A stretch of 26,403 bases of DNA from DIGJ01 sp031553075 (lineage in GTDB: Bacteria; Bacillota; Clostridia; Lachnospirales; Lachnospiraceae). Where the stretch lies: contig JAVBLX010000042.1 in the NCBI GenBank assembly GCA_031553075.1, positions 1 to 26,403 of the forward strand. Direction: 5' to 3'. Position 1 is the first letter of the stretch; each line of letters begins with the position of its first letter. The notes under the pieces were generated by a model. It was not told the DNA's origin, made no database searches, and worked only from the letters and a program-made list of their open reading frames with translations. Positions 1-8,173 of this stretch are shown in pieces. The translations under genes and the position numbers were made by a program.

Positions 1-1
1 G

Positions 2-1401
2 TTGATTAATGATATTTTAGATATGTCCAAAATTGATGCCAACAAGTTGGAGATTCACCCAGAATCCTTTAACTTTGAAAAGATGCTGGAAAATGTTATT
101 AATGTTATTACAGTCAAATCGGAAGAAAAGAAAATCATCTGTTTGTCAATATGGAACCCGCCATGCCCAGCTATGTAATCAGTGATGAATTGCGGCTTTC
201 GCAGGTGATTACCAACCTAATGTCCAATGCCGTAAAATTCACGCCCGATCATGGCAATGTCACCCTGAATATTCAAAAAGGAGAAATTGATGGGGACAAC
301 TTTACTCTCCATTGCGAAGTCACTGATACCGGCATCGGTATCAGTGAAGAAAATATAAAGAAACTGTTTAAATCTTTTGAGCAGGCTGAATCGGGTATTA
401 CCCGCAAATTCGGCGGAACCGGTCTTGGGCTGGCTATCTCGAAAAAAATCGTTGATCTTATGGGCGGTTCGATAATCATAACCAGCGAGCTTGGAAAAGG
501 CAGTTGTTTTTCTTTTGATGTGAAGCTGCAAGAAGATAAAAATGCCGTATCTAAAAATGTTTTTGATAAATCAATTTATAATTCTGTGCGTATTTTAGTA
601 ATTGACGATGATTTGGTGATTCTTGATTACTTCAAAAAAATCATGGACAGCTTTGGCATTTATTGCGACCAAGTCAGCAGTGGCGCTGAGGCTGTTGATA
701 CCGTAAGAAACTCATTACATCATAAAACCCCATACAATATTATATTTGTGGATTATTTGATGGAGGGAATGGATGGAATGGAAACTACTCGCAAAATCAA
801 GCTTTTAGCAGATGACAGTGTCAATGTGATAATGATTTCTATATCGGATTGGACTCTGATTGAAAAGGAAGCCGCTGAGGCAGGCATTGTTCGTTTTATC
901 CAAAAACCGCTGTTCCAGTCGGCTATACTTAACACCATCAACGAGCTTGTGATTGACAAAAACGCTCTTTTAGTGCAGAAGCCAAACCAATCGAGTGATG
1001 TCACGACCTTTAGCAAGTGTCGTTTGCTGTTGGTTGAGGATATTGATATTAACTGCGAAATCGTTATATCGTTACTTGAAGATACAAAAATAATAATTGA
1101 ATGTGCTGCTGACGGAAAAAAAGCGGTAGAAATGTTTGCCGAAAATCAAGACCTGTATGATATCATATTAATGGATGTACAGATGCCTGTTATGGACGGT
1201 TTGATGGCAACGGAGCAAATTCGTTCGCTTAAAACAAAGCAGGCCCTGTCAGTTCCTATCATCGCTATGACCGCCAATGCGTTTAAAGAGGATGTTGAGA
1301 TATGTAAAAAAGCCGGGATGAACGATCATGTCAGCAAGCCTATTGATTTTTCAGTTTTAATTGATAAAATTGAAAAATATTTAAAAGGAAAAGAAGATTG
1401 A
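2..1401 (+). pseudogene. Hybrid sensor histidine kinase with two receiver domains; 5' end off window, frameshifted
   Basis: This is the C-terminal part of a hybrid sensor kinase, which would autophosphorylate and pass phosphate to attached receivers. From base 2 one frame encodes the end of the dimerisation helix (LINDILDMSKIDANKLEI) and runs to a stop at 175-177. The protein continues in another frame, whose first ATG is at 151. Counting from there, the ATPase domain has an N-box around residue 26, DTGIGIS at 59-65 and GGTGLGLAIS at 88-97. Receiver 1 (about 146-268) has DDD at 152-154, phosphoacceptor D201 and K252. Receiver 2 (about 290-413) has VEDID, D342 (MDVQMPVMDG) and K396. Restoring one A near 134-141 joins the frames as KINLFVNMEP, so this is a one-base deletion in the gene or in the assembly. 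The phosphorylatable His lies left of the window. No HPt domain is visible. Confidence 0.8.
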
Positions 1402-1474
1402 CCAAACCAAATTGTGCAGAAATTATCAACATAACAAAAAATGTATATAGATAATTATACATACCGTGCGCTGA

Positions 1475-1587
1475 CAGAGAAATGAAGAGATACGTCATAA
1501 GTATTTTCATTTAAAGAGGAGCATTGAGGCAATTTGTGAAGAATATTCGTATCAGATGAAACAGTAAGAAAGATTTTGTATAAGTAA
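1475..1587 (+). pseudogene. Decayed copy of the CD3324-type small protein (C-terminal part)
   Basis: Bases 1475-1587 closely match the 3' end of the intact gene at 15364-15624: AGAAATGA, CATAAGTA, TTTCATTTAAAGA, AGCATTGA, GCAATTTGTGAAGAATATTC, then AGAAAGATTTTGTATAAGTAA including the stop. The core GAATATTCG-TATCAGATGAAAC lacks one base relative to the intact copy, so the frame is broken. The first half of the gene is missing. It is a relic of a duplication or of an ancestral paralogue and makes no functional product. Confidence 0.75.
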
Positions 1588-1646
1588 TGTTGGAAAGCTG
1601 TGTAAATATTGGTTGAGGCAAGCATAAAGTGGTGGGAGAATATGAA

Positions 1647-1692
1647 CGCAGGGGAGATGTAATGTGGTACATTTCCCCTGCGCTTGTTTTTG
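1647..1692 (+). terminator. Rho-independent terminator
   Basis: A 15-bp stem (CGCAGGGGAGATGTA at 1647-1661, TACATTTCCCCTGCG at 1668-1682, one G-T pair) is followed by a T-rich run from 1684. The T-run is on the plus-strand side, so it ends transcription from the kinase and relic region, not from the minus-strand gene that stops at 1693. Confidence 0.75.
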
Positions 1693-2352
1693 TTATTTAT
1701 CTTTGGCTGCCCGATATCCCATTACCACAATCCACACATATGCACAGGTTTTGGGAATCATTAGCATTCCAATCATAGGATAGAGGTCGGCAAATAATAC
1801 AACTGGAATATAAAATAGAAAGCTAAGTGTAACAGCCAGCCACATGAACCGAAAAAACTGGTCTTTATTTTTACCGACTTCCCTGAAGAATAAAATAATA
1901 ATTAGAATTCCCAGCAGAGCAAATGGTATGTTGCGGTATATTCCCCAGGAAAGGGGAGCATCAGCACTAAGCCACTCGTTTTGAGGGAAGAGGCAAAGAG
2001 CAATCCGGGCGACGGCAAGAGCATAAACTGCTCCCGTAATGAGAGTGCTCTTTTTTATATCGTATCTTTTACACCAAACGTGATATAAAAGAACGTAGAA
2101 AACAGTCATAGTAATAGAGGTAACCATTTTACCAAAGCCAAGGGAAGCCGGATGATTGGCAGTGCCATCGGTCCACAGGGCGTATATACGGGGAATCAGG
2201 TGAAAGGCATCTCCACATCCTAAAACGATGGCCATAATTCCAAAAATAGTGTACTGTTGTCGGCCCTTTGCCATTCGTAAAATAAGGATACCAAGAGTAA
2301 CCACTCCGATTAAATAAGGTATTTCAAAAATTGGCTCCATAATTGCCTGCAT
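1693..2352 (-). CDS. Integral membrane protein, about 7 TM segments, function unknown
   Basis: This 219-aa protein is almost entirely membrane. Hydrophobic segments fall at about residues 8-26, 34-52, 73-92, 103-121, 141-157, 169-187 and 191-212, separated by short basic loops (RMAKGRQQ, KRYDIKK, REVGKNKDQ). Seven segments with a compact HLIPRIYALW loop recall small 7-TM sensor or transporter-like proteins, but I recognise no catalytic or binding motif. The start at 2352 is supported by AGGAGG about 6 nt upstream (2358-2365, reverse strand); an internal Met at residue 5 has no better site. It stands alone on the minus strand between a plus-strand terminator and a hairpin-rich spacer. Confidence 0.8.
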   Translation of the reverse strand: MQAIMEPIFEIPYLIGVVTLGILILRMAKGRQQYTIFGIMAIVLGCGDAFHLIPRIYALWTDGTANHPASLGFGKMVTSITMTVFYVLLYHVWCKRYDIKKSTLITGAVYALAVARIALCLFPQNEWLSADAPLSWGIYRNIPFALLGILIIILFFREVGKNKDQFFRFMWLAVTLSFLFYIPVVLFADLYPMIGMLMIPKTCAYVWIVVMGYRAAKDK

Positions 2353-2501
2353 AATTAGTCCTCCTGTGCATGTTAAGCATCATTTTGTATATTAACCAAT
2401 ATAGCACCAGAAAGTTATTATTTCAAGCAAATGATTTCTGAGGCATTTGGAGTTGTATTGACTTCGGGTATTTGGAAGAAAAGAAAAGCAATAAAATAAA
2501 A

Positions 2502-2514
2502 CTGGTATGACCAG
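2502..2514. promoter_or_regulatory. CTGGTATGACCAG operator-like palindrome (copy 1)
   Basis: CTGGT-ATG-ACCAG is a dyad with the TGGT-N3-ACCA core typical of operators of FadR-subfamily GntR regulators. The same 17 bases (AAACTGGTATGACCAGA) recur at 15652-15668 and a 12-base version at 15757-15768. It lies about 280 bp upstream of the gene at 2797 and just before a cluster of hairpins. No FadR-type regulator is encoded in the window. Confidence 0.45.
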
Positions 2515-2532
2515 AGATTGAAGGGTTAAAAT

Positions 2533-2705
2533 GTAACTTGAAGTTACTGTTCACAGGCAAGCCTGTGACAGTAACATCGCCTGCCCATTTAAAGTCGCCT
2601 GCGGCGAGGGGCAGGCTCATTGGCTGATTTTACGTGTTGGCCCCAGCCTATCAGCAAGTGATAGGCTGGGGAGTGAATAGTAACTCCAGTTATTTAGAAG
2701 ATGGT
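2533..2705. repeat. Cluster of GC-rich hairpins in the 2353-2796 intergenic gap
   Basis: In this 444-bp gap successive inverted repeats are packed together: GTAACT/AGTTAC (2533-2547); GTTACTGT-CACAGGC/GCCTGTG-ACAGTAAC (2543-2575, one bulge); GCCTGCCC/GGGCAGGC (2579-2616) enclosing TCGCC/GGCGA; a perfect 13-bp stem CCCCAGCCTATCA/TGATAGGCTGGGG (2641-2671); then TAACT/AGTTA. The block is far more GC-rich than its surroundings. It carries no credible reading frame and may be a small inserted element or a structured RNA. Confidence 0.6.
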
Positions 2706-2796
2706 ACACTAGCAAAAATGAATTAGACTTTATTAAGCACATATGCTAAAATAATAAAGGAGTGATTTTTATCAAACGCAAAGGGGAAATGATAAA

Positions 2797-3138
2797 ATGA
2801 CAATGAACGATAAAATGGATTTGGTATTGTCGGAGATAACATCCTTGAAGGGTGAAATCAAGGACATGAAGGGTGAAATGTCAACTATGAATCAAAGACT
2901 GATATCAGTTGAAGATGGACTTGAAGAAGTTAAGCTTGGCTTGCGGGAAACAACTTTGATGCTTGAAAATGAAACAAATAAGAACATTCGCCTTATAGCG
3001 GAAGGCCATCTTTCTTTAGAACGAAAAGTGGACGAAGCAATAAAGGGCGAATTGTCTAAAGATGTTATGACAAGAATTGAAGTGAATATTCTTAAGGAGG
3101 ATGTGCGTAAAATAAAGGAACATCTGAACATAGCGTAA
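2797..3138 (+). CDS. Small coiled-coil protein, function unknown
   Basis: This 113-aa, highly charged protein shows continuous heptad-like spacing of Leu, Ile and Met over residues 5-65 and again over 70-112 (VLSEITSLKGEIKDMKGEM, LEEVKLGLRETTLML). A parallel or antiparallel coiled coil is therefore likely. No signal peptide, membrane segment, Cys or catalytic motif is present. AGGGGAAATGATAAA just before 2797 supplies the ribosome site. Similar short coiled-coil proteins are common in clostridia, often annotated only as hypothetical. It has its own terminator and no close partner gene, so context does not suggest a role. Confidence 0.75.
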   Translation: MTMNDKMDLVLSEITSLKGEIKDMKGEMSTMNQRLISVEDGLEEVKLGLRETTLMLENETNKNIRLIAEGHLSLERKVDEAIKGELSKDVMTRIEVNILKEDVRKIKEHLNIA

Positions 3139-3153
3139 CCATACAAGCAAACT

Positions 3154-3195
3154 AAAAAGTGTAAAGTCTTGATAGCCGGGCTTTACACTTTTTTA
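3154..3195 (+). terminator. Rho-independent terminator
   Basis: AAAAAGTGTAAAG (3154-3166) pairs with CTTTACACTTTTT (3181-3193) around a 14-nt loop, and T residues continue to 3195. It lies 16 bp after the stop of the coiled-coil gene. Confidence 0.85.
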
Positions 3196-3342
3196 TTAAA
3201 TTTATTGCTCAGTGGCTATTTTAATTCCATAAATTTATTGTTATCCTGGTGATTACGGTAGCCTATTTGTCATAACTCTAAATGATAAAATATTCACGAA
3301 AAGAATAAAACGAGGTATTAATTTGGAAATGCGATAAAACAC

Positions 3343-3371
3343 TTGACAAAATATGAAAAAAACAATATATT
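3343..3371 (+). promoter_or_regulatory. Sigma-A type promoter for the chemoreceptor gene
   Basis: TTGACA (3343-3348), 17 bp, TATATT (3366-3371). Transcription would start near 3378, about 27 nt before the ATG at 3406. A second TATAAT-like hexamer overlaps just downstream. Confidence 0.65.
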
Positions 3372-3405
3372 TAATATATTATAATACTTGAGTGGAGAGA
3401 TGGAT

Positions 3406-5127
3406 ATGGGATTTAAGAATATGAAATTAACGGGAAAGTTTGCATCGTGTTTTGCAATTATTATTGCACTATTATTGACGGTTGGAATTATTGGTCTTGT
3501 CGATTTATTTATTGTTAGCAAAAGTAGTGATAAGATGTATTATGACTCCTTTATGGGAATGTCATATATTAAGCAAGCAGAGCAGCTGTTGTCCAATGAC
3601 AGATTACTATTTACAAAAATCCTGTTAACAGAAAATCAGGATCAGGTTAATGATTTGCTGACCTCTTTAGAAGAAAATAAGACTAGCATGGATAATGTGT
3701 TAAAGGCTTACGAGGATTCAATGGTTGAGGATGAGGATAAGGAAGCTTTTATTGAAATATCCCAGAACTCAAAGGCTTATGGGGAATCCAGGGCCAGTGT
3801 AATCCAGTTGTATGCGCAAGGCGACGGGGAAACAGGCAGTGAATTATTAAAAGGAAAAAATGCTGAGGACGCAGAACTGTTTTTTGACGTAATGAAAAAA
3901 TGTTCTGATTGGAATGAGCAGCATGCTTTAAACGTGAATGCCAGAATTCATAAAGCCCATCGAAATGGTTCCATCCAGATTATTTCGGTTGCAGTTGTTG
4001 CAGTACTGCTGGCAAGCGGAATTGCAGGTGCGTTAGGTAATAGTATCTTGAAGCCAATTAAGGAAATACAATCTTTGTCTGAGCGTGTTGCGGCAAAAGA
4101 TTTGACCTATCGGATTCCTACACAATTTCTTGAACGAAAGGATGAGATGGGAAATCTGGCTAATGATATCGTCAGTATGAGAGAAATCATGCGTCAGACC
4201 GTGTTGGATATTAAGCAAGAGTCAGAAGCTCTTGATAAGCAGATTTATTCCACAAATGAAACCCTGGGAAGTATTAATCGGGAATTGGCTGATACCTCAG
4301 ATGCTACGCAGAAACTTTCGGCAGGAATGGAAGAGACCAGTGCATCATCTGAGCACGTACTTAGCGTATCCGAGGGAATGGAGCAATCCATGGGTGTATT
4401 AGCTGAAAAAGCAGAAACAGGTTACACCACTGCCGAAAAAATTCATGAAAGAGCCGCCAGCCTTAGAATGAGTGTTAGTAATTCACAGCAAAAAGCCAAT
4501 ACCATTTTTGGTGAAAAGAAAGTAAGTCTGGAACAGGCATTAGAAGAATCAAAAGCAGTAGAAGAAATTGGTCAGTTAGCAGATGCGATTTTAAATATTA
4601 CCAGCCAAACTAATTTACTGGCACTAAATGCTTCGATCGAAGCTGCTCGGGCGGGCGAGGCTGGAAGAGGCTTTGCCGTTGTAGCAAGTGAAATTGGCAA
4701 TCTGGCGGAAAACTCAAAAAATACCGTGGGCAGAATTTTGGAAATTACACAGGAAGTAAAATCGGCCGTTACCAACTTAGCAAGCCAATCAAATGGATTA
4801 TTGAATTATGTAGCAACCGATGTAACAGAAGACTATAAAAAGATGATGGACGCCGCTATCAGCTATAACGATGATGCGGACTATATAAGTGGGATGACCC
4901 AGGATTTCAACAACACTTCTAAGAAGTTGTTAGCTTCCACAAAAGGTATCATTCATTCGATTCATGAAATTACTTCCTCTACTCAAACGGGAGCAGAGGA
5001 AACATCTAACGTAGCGTCATTAACGGCTGAAATCTCTGCTGAGTCTGATGATTTAGTTGAGAATATGAACCAAGTATCCCTTTCTTCGGAAAGATTAGCA
5101 GATATAACAAAAAAATTCACAGTATAA
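3406..5127 (+). CDS. Methyl-accepting chemotaxis protein
   Basis: This is a transmembrane chemoreceptor that would control CheA and so flagellar rotation. Counting from ATG 3406: TM1 about 13-35; an extracytoplasmic helical domain about 36-188, like a four-helix-bundle MCP sensor; TM2 about 189-211; HAMP about 212-264; then the long signalling coiled coil. The hairpin tip is canonical (QTNLLALNASIEAARAG followed by EAGRGFAVVASEIGNLAE, about residues 400-445). No C-terminal CheR-tethering pentapeptide is seen. The frame is open from a TTG at 3388, but GGAGAG at 3394-3399 is spaced 6 nt from ATG 3406, giving 573 aa. The ligand cannot be predicted. A Cys-rich gene follows 26 bp later and is probably cotranscribed. 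Confidence 0.93.
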   Translation: MGFKNMKLTGKFASCFAIIIALLLTVGIIGLVDLFIVSKSSDKMYYDSFMGMSYIKQAEQLLSNDRLLFTKILLTENQDQVNDLLTSLEENKTSMDNVLKAYEDSMVEDEDKEAFIEISQNSKAYGESRASVIQLYAQGDGETGSELLKGKNAEDAELFFDVMKKCSDWNEQHALNVNARIHKAHRNGSIQIISVAVVAVLLASGIAGALGNSILKPIKEIQSLSERVAAKDLTYRIPTQFLERKDEMGNLANDIVSMREIMRQTVLDIKQESEALDKQIYSTNETLGSINRELADTSDATQKLSAGMEETSASSEHVLSVSEGMEQSMGVLAEKAETGYTTAEKIHERAASLRMSVSNSQQKANTIFGEKKVSLEQALEESKAVEEIGQLADAILNITSQTNLLALNASIEAARAGEAGRGFAVVASEIGNLAENSKNTVGRILEITQEVKSAVTNLASQSNGLLNYVATDVTEDYKKMMDAAISYNDDADYISGMTQDFNNTSKKLLASTKGIIHSIHEITSSTQTGAEETSNVASLTAEISAESDDLVENMNQVSLSSERLADITKKFTV

Positions 5128-5153
5128 ATTGTTTATACAGGATGGAGAATTAT

Positions 5154-5582
5154 ATGGAATATTCAAAAATGATGGATGCAGCTTTAGCTGAACAGTGTGG
5201 CAACTGCTTTGCCGGAACTGGAGCAAGATGTGATGAAACAGGTTGTCTGGTTGGGTTCTCTCAAAAATGTCTGGATCATTATCATAATGGTGAAGTTAGA
5301 ATTGCGGGAGGAGTTTCTCGGATTCCGGTTGATGACTTAAAGGCATATGACAAAGAGGATGGGGCAAGAGTGATAGCGATTGCATGTAAGTGGTGTCGTA
5401 ATTGTGAGGGGAATCATAGTGAAGATTGTGTAGTAGCCCTTTGCAGACGCTCCATGGAATTTGCCACAATCGGTAAAGAGCTTGAATATAAGGGAAGTAG
5501 TTTGCTCTATTTAAAAGAACTGGCAGAGAATGATTCGGAACTTAGTCAGATGGTCATGAGCGAATTTAGCGGATTAAGTTGA
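5154..5582 (+). CDS. Ten-cysteine small protein, possibly DUF5651-like
   Basis: A 142-aa cytosolic protein with ten cysteines in two groups: C15, C18, C26, C31, C39 and C78, C81, C84, C92, C97. The second group (C-x2-C-x2-C-x7-C) looks like a metal or Fe-S site. I believe it resembles the DUF5651 family of clostridia, but this is from memory. Function is unknown. ATG 5142 lies inside the ribosome site, whereas GGAG at 5144-5147 is 6 nt before ATG 5154, so the latter is preferred. The gene starts 26 bp after the chemoreceptor and ends before a strong terminator, so the two form a likely operon. A role as redox or metal partner of the receptor is only inference from adjacency. Confidence 0.8.
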   Translation: MEYSKMMDAALAEQCGNCFAGTGARCDETGCLVGFSQKCLDHYHNGEVRIAGGVSRIPVDDLKAYDKEDGARVIAIACKWCRNCEGNHSEDCVVALCRRSMEFATIGKELEYKGSSLLYLKELAENDSELSQMVMSEFSGLS

Positions 5583-5639
5583 AAATGCCAATGAACTAAA
5601 GATAAAGCATTAAAAGGAAGAGGCGTCAATGGTAGTGAG

Positions 5640-5695
5640 AAAGTCTCTCAGTCAACATTTTTCAGACGTTGGCTGAGAGACTTTTTTTATTTTTT
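5640..5695 (+). terminator. Strong Rho-independent terminator
   Basis: A 17-bp stem (AAAGTCTCTCAGTCAAC at 5640-5656; GTTGGCTGAGAGACTTT at 5668-5684, one G-T pair) is followed by TTTTATTTTTT. It separates the plus-strand chemoreceptor operon from the convergent hcp gene. Confidence 0.88.
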
Positions 5696-5698
5696 AGA

Positions 5699-7276
5699 TT
5701 AACCTAAGATTGCTTTTAAATCATCTTCTGGTGTACTAATCGGATGCAGTCCAAAGTTCTCAACCAATACATTAAGGACGGTAGAAGAGAAGAAGGCAGG
5801 AATGCTAGGTCCAATATAAATATTTTTAATTCCCAGGGAAAGCAGAGTCAGTAAAATACATACAGCCTTCTGTTCATACCAGGATAGTACCAGGGTAAGA
5901 GGAAGTTCATTCACTCCGCATTCAAAGGCATTGGAGAGAGCAAGTGCTACCTGAATTGCCCCATAGGCATCGTTACACTGTCCCATATCCAAAATACGTG
6001 GGAAAGGTCCGATTTCACCAATCTGCATATCATTAAAACGGTATTTTCCGCAAGCCAGAGTTAATACAACGGTATCTTCAGGAGATTGCTTTACAAAATC
6101 GGTATAATAATTTCTTCCGGGCTTTGCTCCGTCGCAGCCGCCAACCAGGAAAAAGTGTCGAATGGCTCCTGCTTTTACGGCATCAATAATGGCTGGTGCA
6201 TTATCGAGAATGGTCTGTCTTCCAAATCCAGTGGTTACAGTTGTACCGCCATTGATACCTGTAAGTGCCTGTTCTTCTTCATAACCACCTAATTCAAGTG
6301 CGTGGTTGATGAGTGCAGAGAAATCTTTCTGGCCGTCTTCGTTTTCAGGAATATGTTTTGCTTCTGGATATGCCATAACAGAAGTAGTGTATACACGATC
6401 CAGATAAGTTCCCTTAGGTGGCATTAAGCAGTTAGTGGTAAATAATACGGGAGCAGGCAGATTGTCAAATTCTTTTTGCTGATTCTGCCACGCAGTACCG
6501 AGATTTCCTTTTAAGTGTGAATATTTCTTTAATTCTGGATAACCATGGGCAGGAAGCATCTCGCTATGAGTATAGATATTTACCCCTTTTCCGTCTGTTT
6601 GCTCCAGAAGCATCTTAAGGTCATGTAAGTCGTGTCCGGTAACTACGATAAAAGGTCCTTTTTCGATGGCCAAAGGAACGGTAACCGGTACCGGATTTCC
6701 ATATGTGCCAGTATTAGCCTCATCTAAGAGTGCCATACATTTTAAGTTTATGCCACCAAACTCCATTAAAAGTCCTAACCATTCTTCTACCGTATGTTCT
6801 TCAGATAGAGCTGCCATTCCACGAATGAACCAGGAATCTACTTCCGCATCTCGTTTTTCCAATACTCTGGCATGATGGGCATAAGCCGCCATTCCACGAA
6901 GACCAAATAGCAGTGTAGAACGAAGCGATACCAGATCATCATCCCCATGGAATAAATCATGAGTTGGGATGGTGGTATGACCGCCCAGACTTTCACGTTT
7001 TTCTGCTATTTTCTTTTCTAAAGTCTGGATGCTTTTTTCATCAAAATTTACATTTGTTATCGTTGTAAATAAACCATCTACAATAAAATCAACAACGACT
7101 TGTTTTTCTCCTGACTCCAGATTTTTTTCCAGAGCAGCCTTTGCCAACCCGATCATTTCACAGGTAAGGGAATCCTGGGCATTGGAAACCTGAGGTACCT
7201 TTCCACATACTCCTGACATGGTACAACCGGTTCCTTTGGCTGTCTGCTCACATTGGAAACAAAACATATTTTCCAT
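5699..7276 (-). CDS. hcp: Hybrid-cluster protein (hydroxylamine reductase / NO reductase)
   Basis: Hcp is a cytosolic Fe-S protein that reduces hydroxylamine in vitro and protects anaerobes from nitric oxide. The 525-aa product has the N-terminal cluster motif C6-x2-C9-x8-C18-x5-C24, the class I spacing typical of strict anaerobes with a [4Fe-4S] site. It also has the conserved blocks that ligate the hybrid cluster: TGHDLHD (His), HSEMLPAHGYPEL (Glu), FTTNCLMPP, VGGCDGAKPGR, LACGKYRFN, MGQCNDAYGA (Cys) and WYEQKAV (Glu/Lys). Length is close to class I members. GAGGATAAGT precedes ATG 7276. It is divergent from a Crp/Fnr-family gene, the usual arrangement for HcpR-controlled hcp, so nitrosative-stress control is likely. 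Electron donor is not encoded beside it. Confidence 0.97.
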   Translation of the reverse strand: MENMFCFQCEQTAKGTGCTMSGVCGKVPQVSNAQDSLTCEMIGLAKAALEKNLESGEKQVVVDFIVDGLFTTITNVNFDEKSIQTLEKKIAEKRESLGGHTTIPTHDLFHGDDDLVSLRSTLLFGLRGMAAYAHHARVLEKRDAEVDSWFIRGMAALSEEHTVEEWLGLLMEFGGINLKCMALLDEANTGTYGNPVPVTVPLAIEKGPFIVVTGHDLHDLKMLLEQTDGKGVNIYTHSEMLPAHGYPELKKYSHLKGNLGTAWQNQQKEFDNLPAPVLFTTNCLMPPKGTYLDRVYTTSVMAYPEAKHIPENEDGQKDFSALINHALELGGYEEEQALTGINGGTTVTTGFGRQTILDNAPAIIDAVKAGAIRHFFLVGGCDGAKPGRNYYTDFVKQSPEDTVVLTLACGKYRFNDMQIGEIGPFPRILDMGQCNDAYGAIQVALALSNAFECGVNELPLTLVLSWYEQKAVCILLTLLSLGIKNIYIGPSIPAFFSSTVLNVLVENFGLHPISTPEDDLKAILG

Positions 7277-7292
7277 ACTTATCCTCTTTTCT

Positions 7293-7344
7293 GCGCTGCT
7301 TTTTATGTATTGTAAGCTTGTGGTTGCAGCGCGGACACAAGCTT
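7293..7344 (-). promoter_or_regulatory. Two overlapping inverted repeats in the hcp 5' leader
   Basis: On the minus strand the hcp leader contains AAGCTTGTG-N13-CACAAGCTT (7344-7314), a perfect 9-bp stem. Its 13-nt loop carries GCGCTGC (7332-7326). That loop is complementary to GCAGCGC (7299-7293), about 16 nt before the hcp ATG and next to its ribosome site. The two pairings could form a pseudoknot or compete. The 9-bp dyad could instead be a protein operator. Confidence 0.45.
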
Positions 7345-7432
7345 GCTAAGAGAAGGTACTTTATTATGGAAGAGCTTTCCTTTTATGTTTATGAAAATTC
7401 ATGAAAGAGTATTCATTCGCTTTCAACTTCTC

Positions 7433-7461
7433 TTGTATTTATAACGTGATTGTAATATAAT
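7433..7461 (+). promoter_or_regulatory. Promoter for the Crp/Fnr regulator gene
   Basis: TTGTAT (7433-7438), 17 bp, TATAAT (7456-7461) lies about 50 nt before the preferred ATG at 7514. A short dyad, ATGAA-AA-TTCAT at 7391-7402, lies between this promoter and hcp and is a candidate Crp/Fnr-type operator; its ownership is not proven. Confidence 0.6.
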
Positions 7462-7513
7462 AAAAATAAAAATTCCGTGGCATATGCTACAAAAATCAAA
7501 GGAATGTTATTTT

Positions 7514-8173
7514 ATGGAAAAGTATTTTTCAATTTTGGAAAAAGTAAAGCTGTTTGATGGGATTGAGCAAGCTGATTTAGGACAAATGCTCAATTGCCTT
7601 GAGGCTAAGGTAATAATAGCGAAGAAAAACAAAATATTATTGCGGGCAGGGAGCAAGCCGGATCAGGTTGGTATCGTCCTAAATGGAATGGTACAGATTG
7701 TAAAGGAGGATGCAGATGGAAATCGGATGGTAATTGGCGTGGCTTCTCCAGGTGAATTTTTTGGTGAGGCACTTTGTTGTGCCGGCGTAGAAGAAAGTCC
7801 GGTGAGTGTGATTACCTGTGAGGATTCAGAAATCATGTTTTTAGAATTTGGACGGATATTGAGGAGCTGTTCTCATTCCTGTACATTCCATAGAGGACTG
7901 ATTGAAAATATGCTTCAGATTATCGCCCAGAAGAATCTAATACTTCAAAACCGGATGGACTTTCTGAGCAAAAAGACAGTTCGGGAAAAGGTGCTTACTT
8001 ATCTGAAATCGGTGGCTGCCAATAGCGAGCGCCATTTTTCCATTCCTTTTAACCGGGAGGAACTGGCGGACTTTCTTTGTATTGATCGGACGTCGCTTTC
8101 CAGAGAGTTGGCACGTTTAAAAGAAGAGGGAGTTTTGGATTACTGGAAGAATCAGTTTACCTTATTGAAATAA
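7514..8173 (+). CDS. Crp/Fnr-family transcriptional regulator, probably HcpR-like
   Basis: A 219-aa DNA-binding regulator. Residues 1-120 form a cyclic-nucleotide-binding-type beta barrel (VLNGMVQIVK, SPGEFFGEAL at 78-87). About 120-150 is the dimerisation helix, and 176-211 the winged helix with recognition segment IDRTSLSRELARLKEEGVL. The cysteines (C28, C88, C89, C102, C119, C123) do not follow the FNR N-terminal Fe-S pattern, so a classical oxygen-sensing cluster is unlikely. The frame is open from ATG 7484, but AAAGGA at 7498-7503 fits ATG 7514 and nothing precedes 7484. Divergence from hcp makes an HcpR-type NO or nitrite responder the best guess; the ligand is not readable from the sequence. 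Confidence 0.88.
   Translation: MEKYFSILEKVKLFDGIEQADLGQMLNCLEAKVIIAKKNKILLRAGSKPDQVGIVLNGMVQIVKEDADGNRMVIGVASPGEFFGEALCCAGVEESPVSVITCEDSEIMFLEFGRILRSCSHSCTFHRGLIENMLQIIAQKNLILQNRMDFLSKKTVREKVLTYLKSVAANSERHFSIPFNREELADFLCIDRTSLSRELARLKEEGVLDYWKNQFTLLK

Noticed and set aside
2543..2575. Hairpin considered as a terminator
   Set aside because: No T-run follows on either strand.
2423..2620. 65-codon minus-strand frame in the intergenic gap
   Set aside because: It runs through the hairpin cluster, lacks a ribosome site and has no recognisable protein features.
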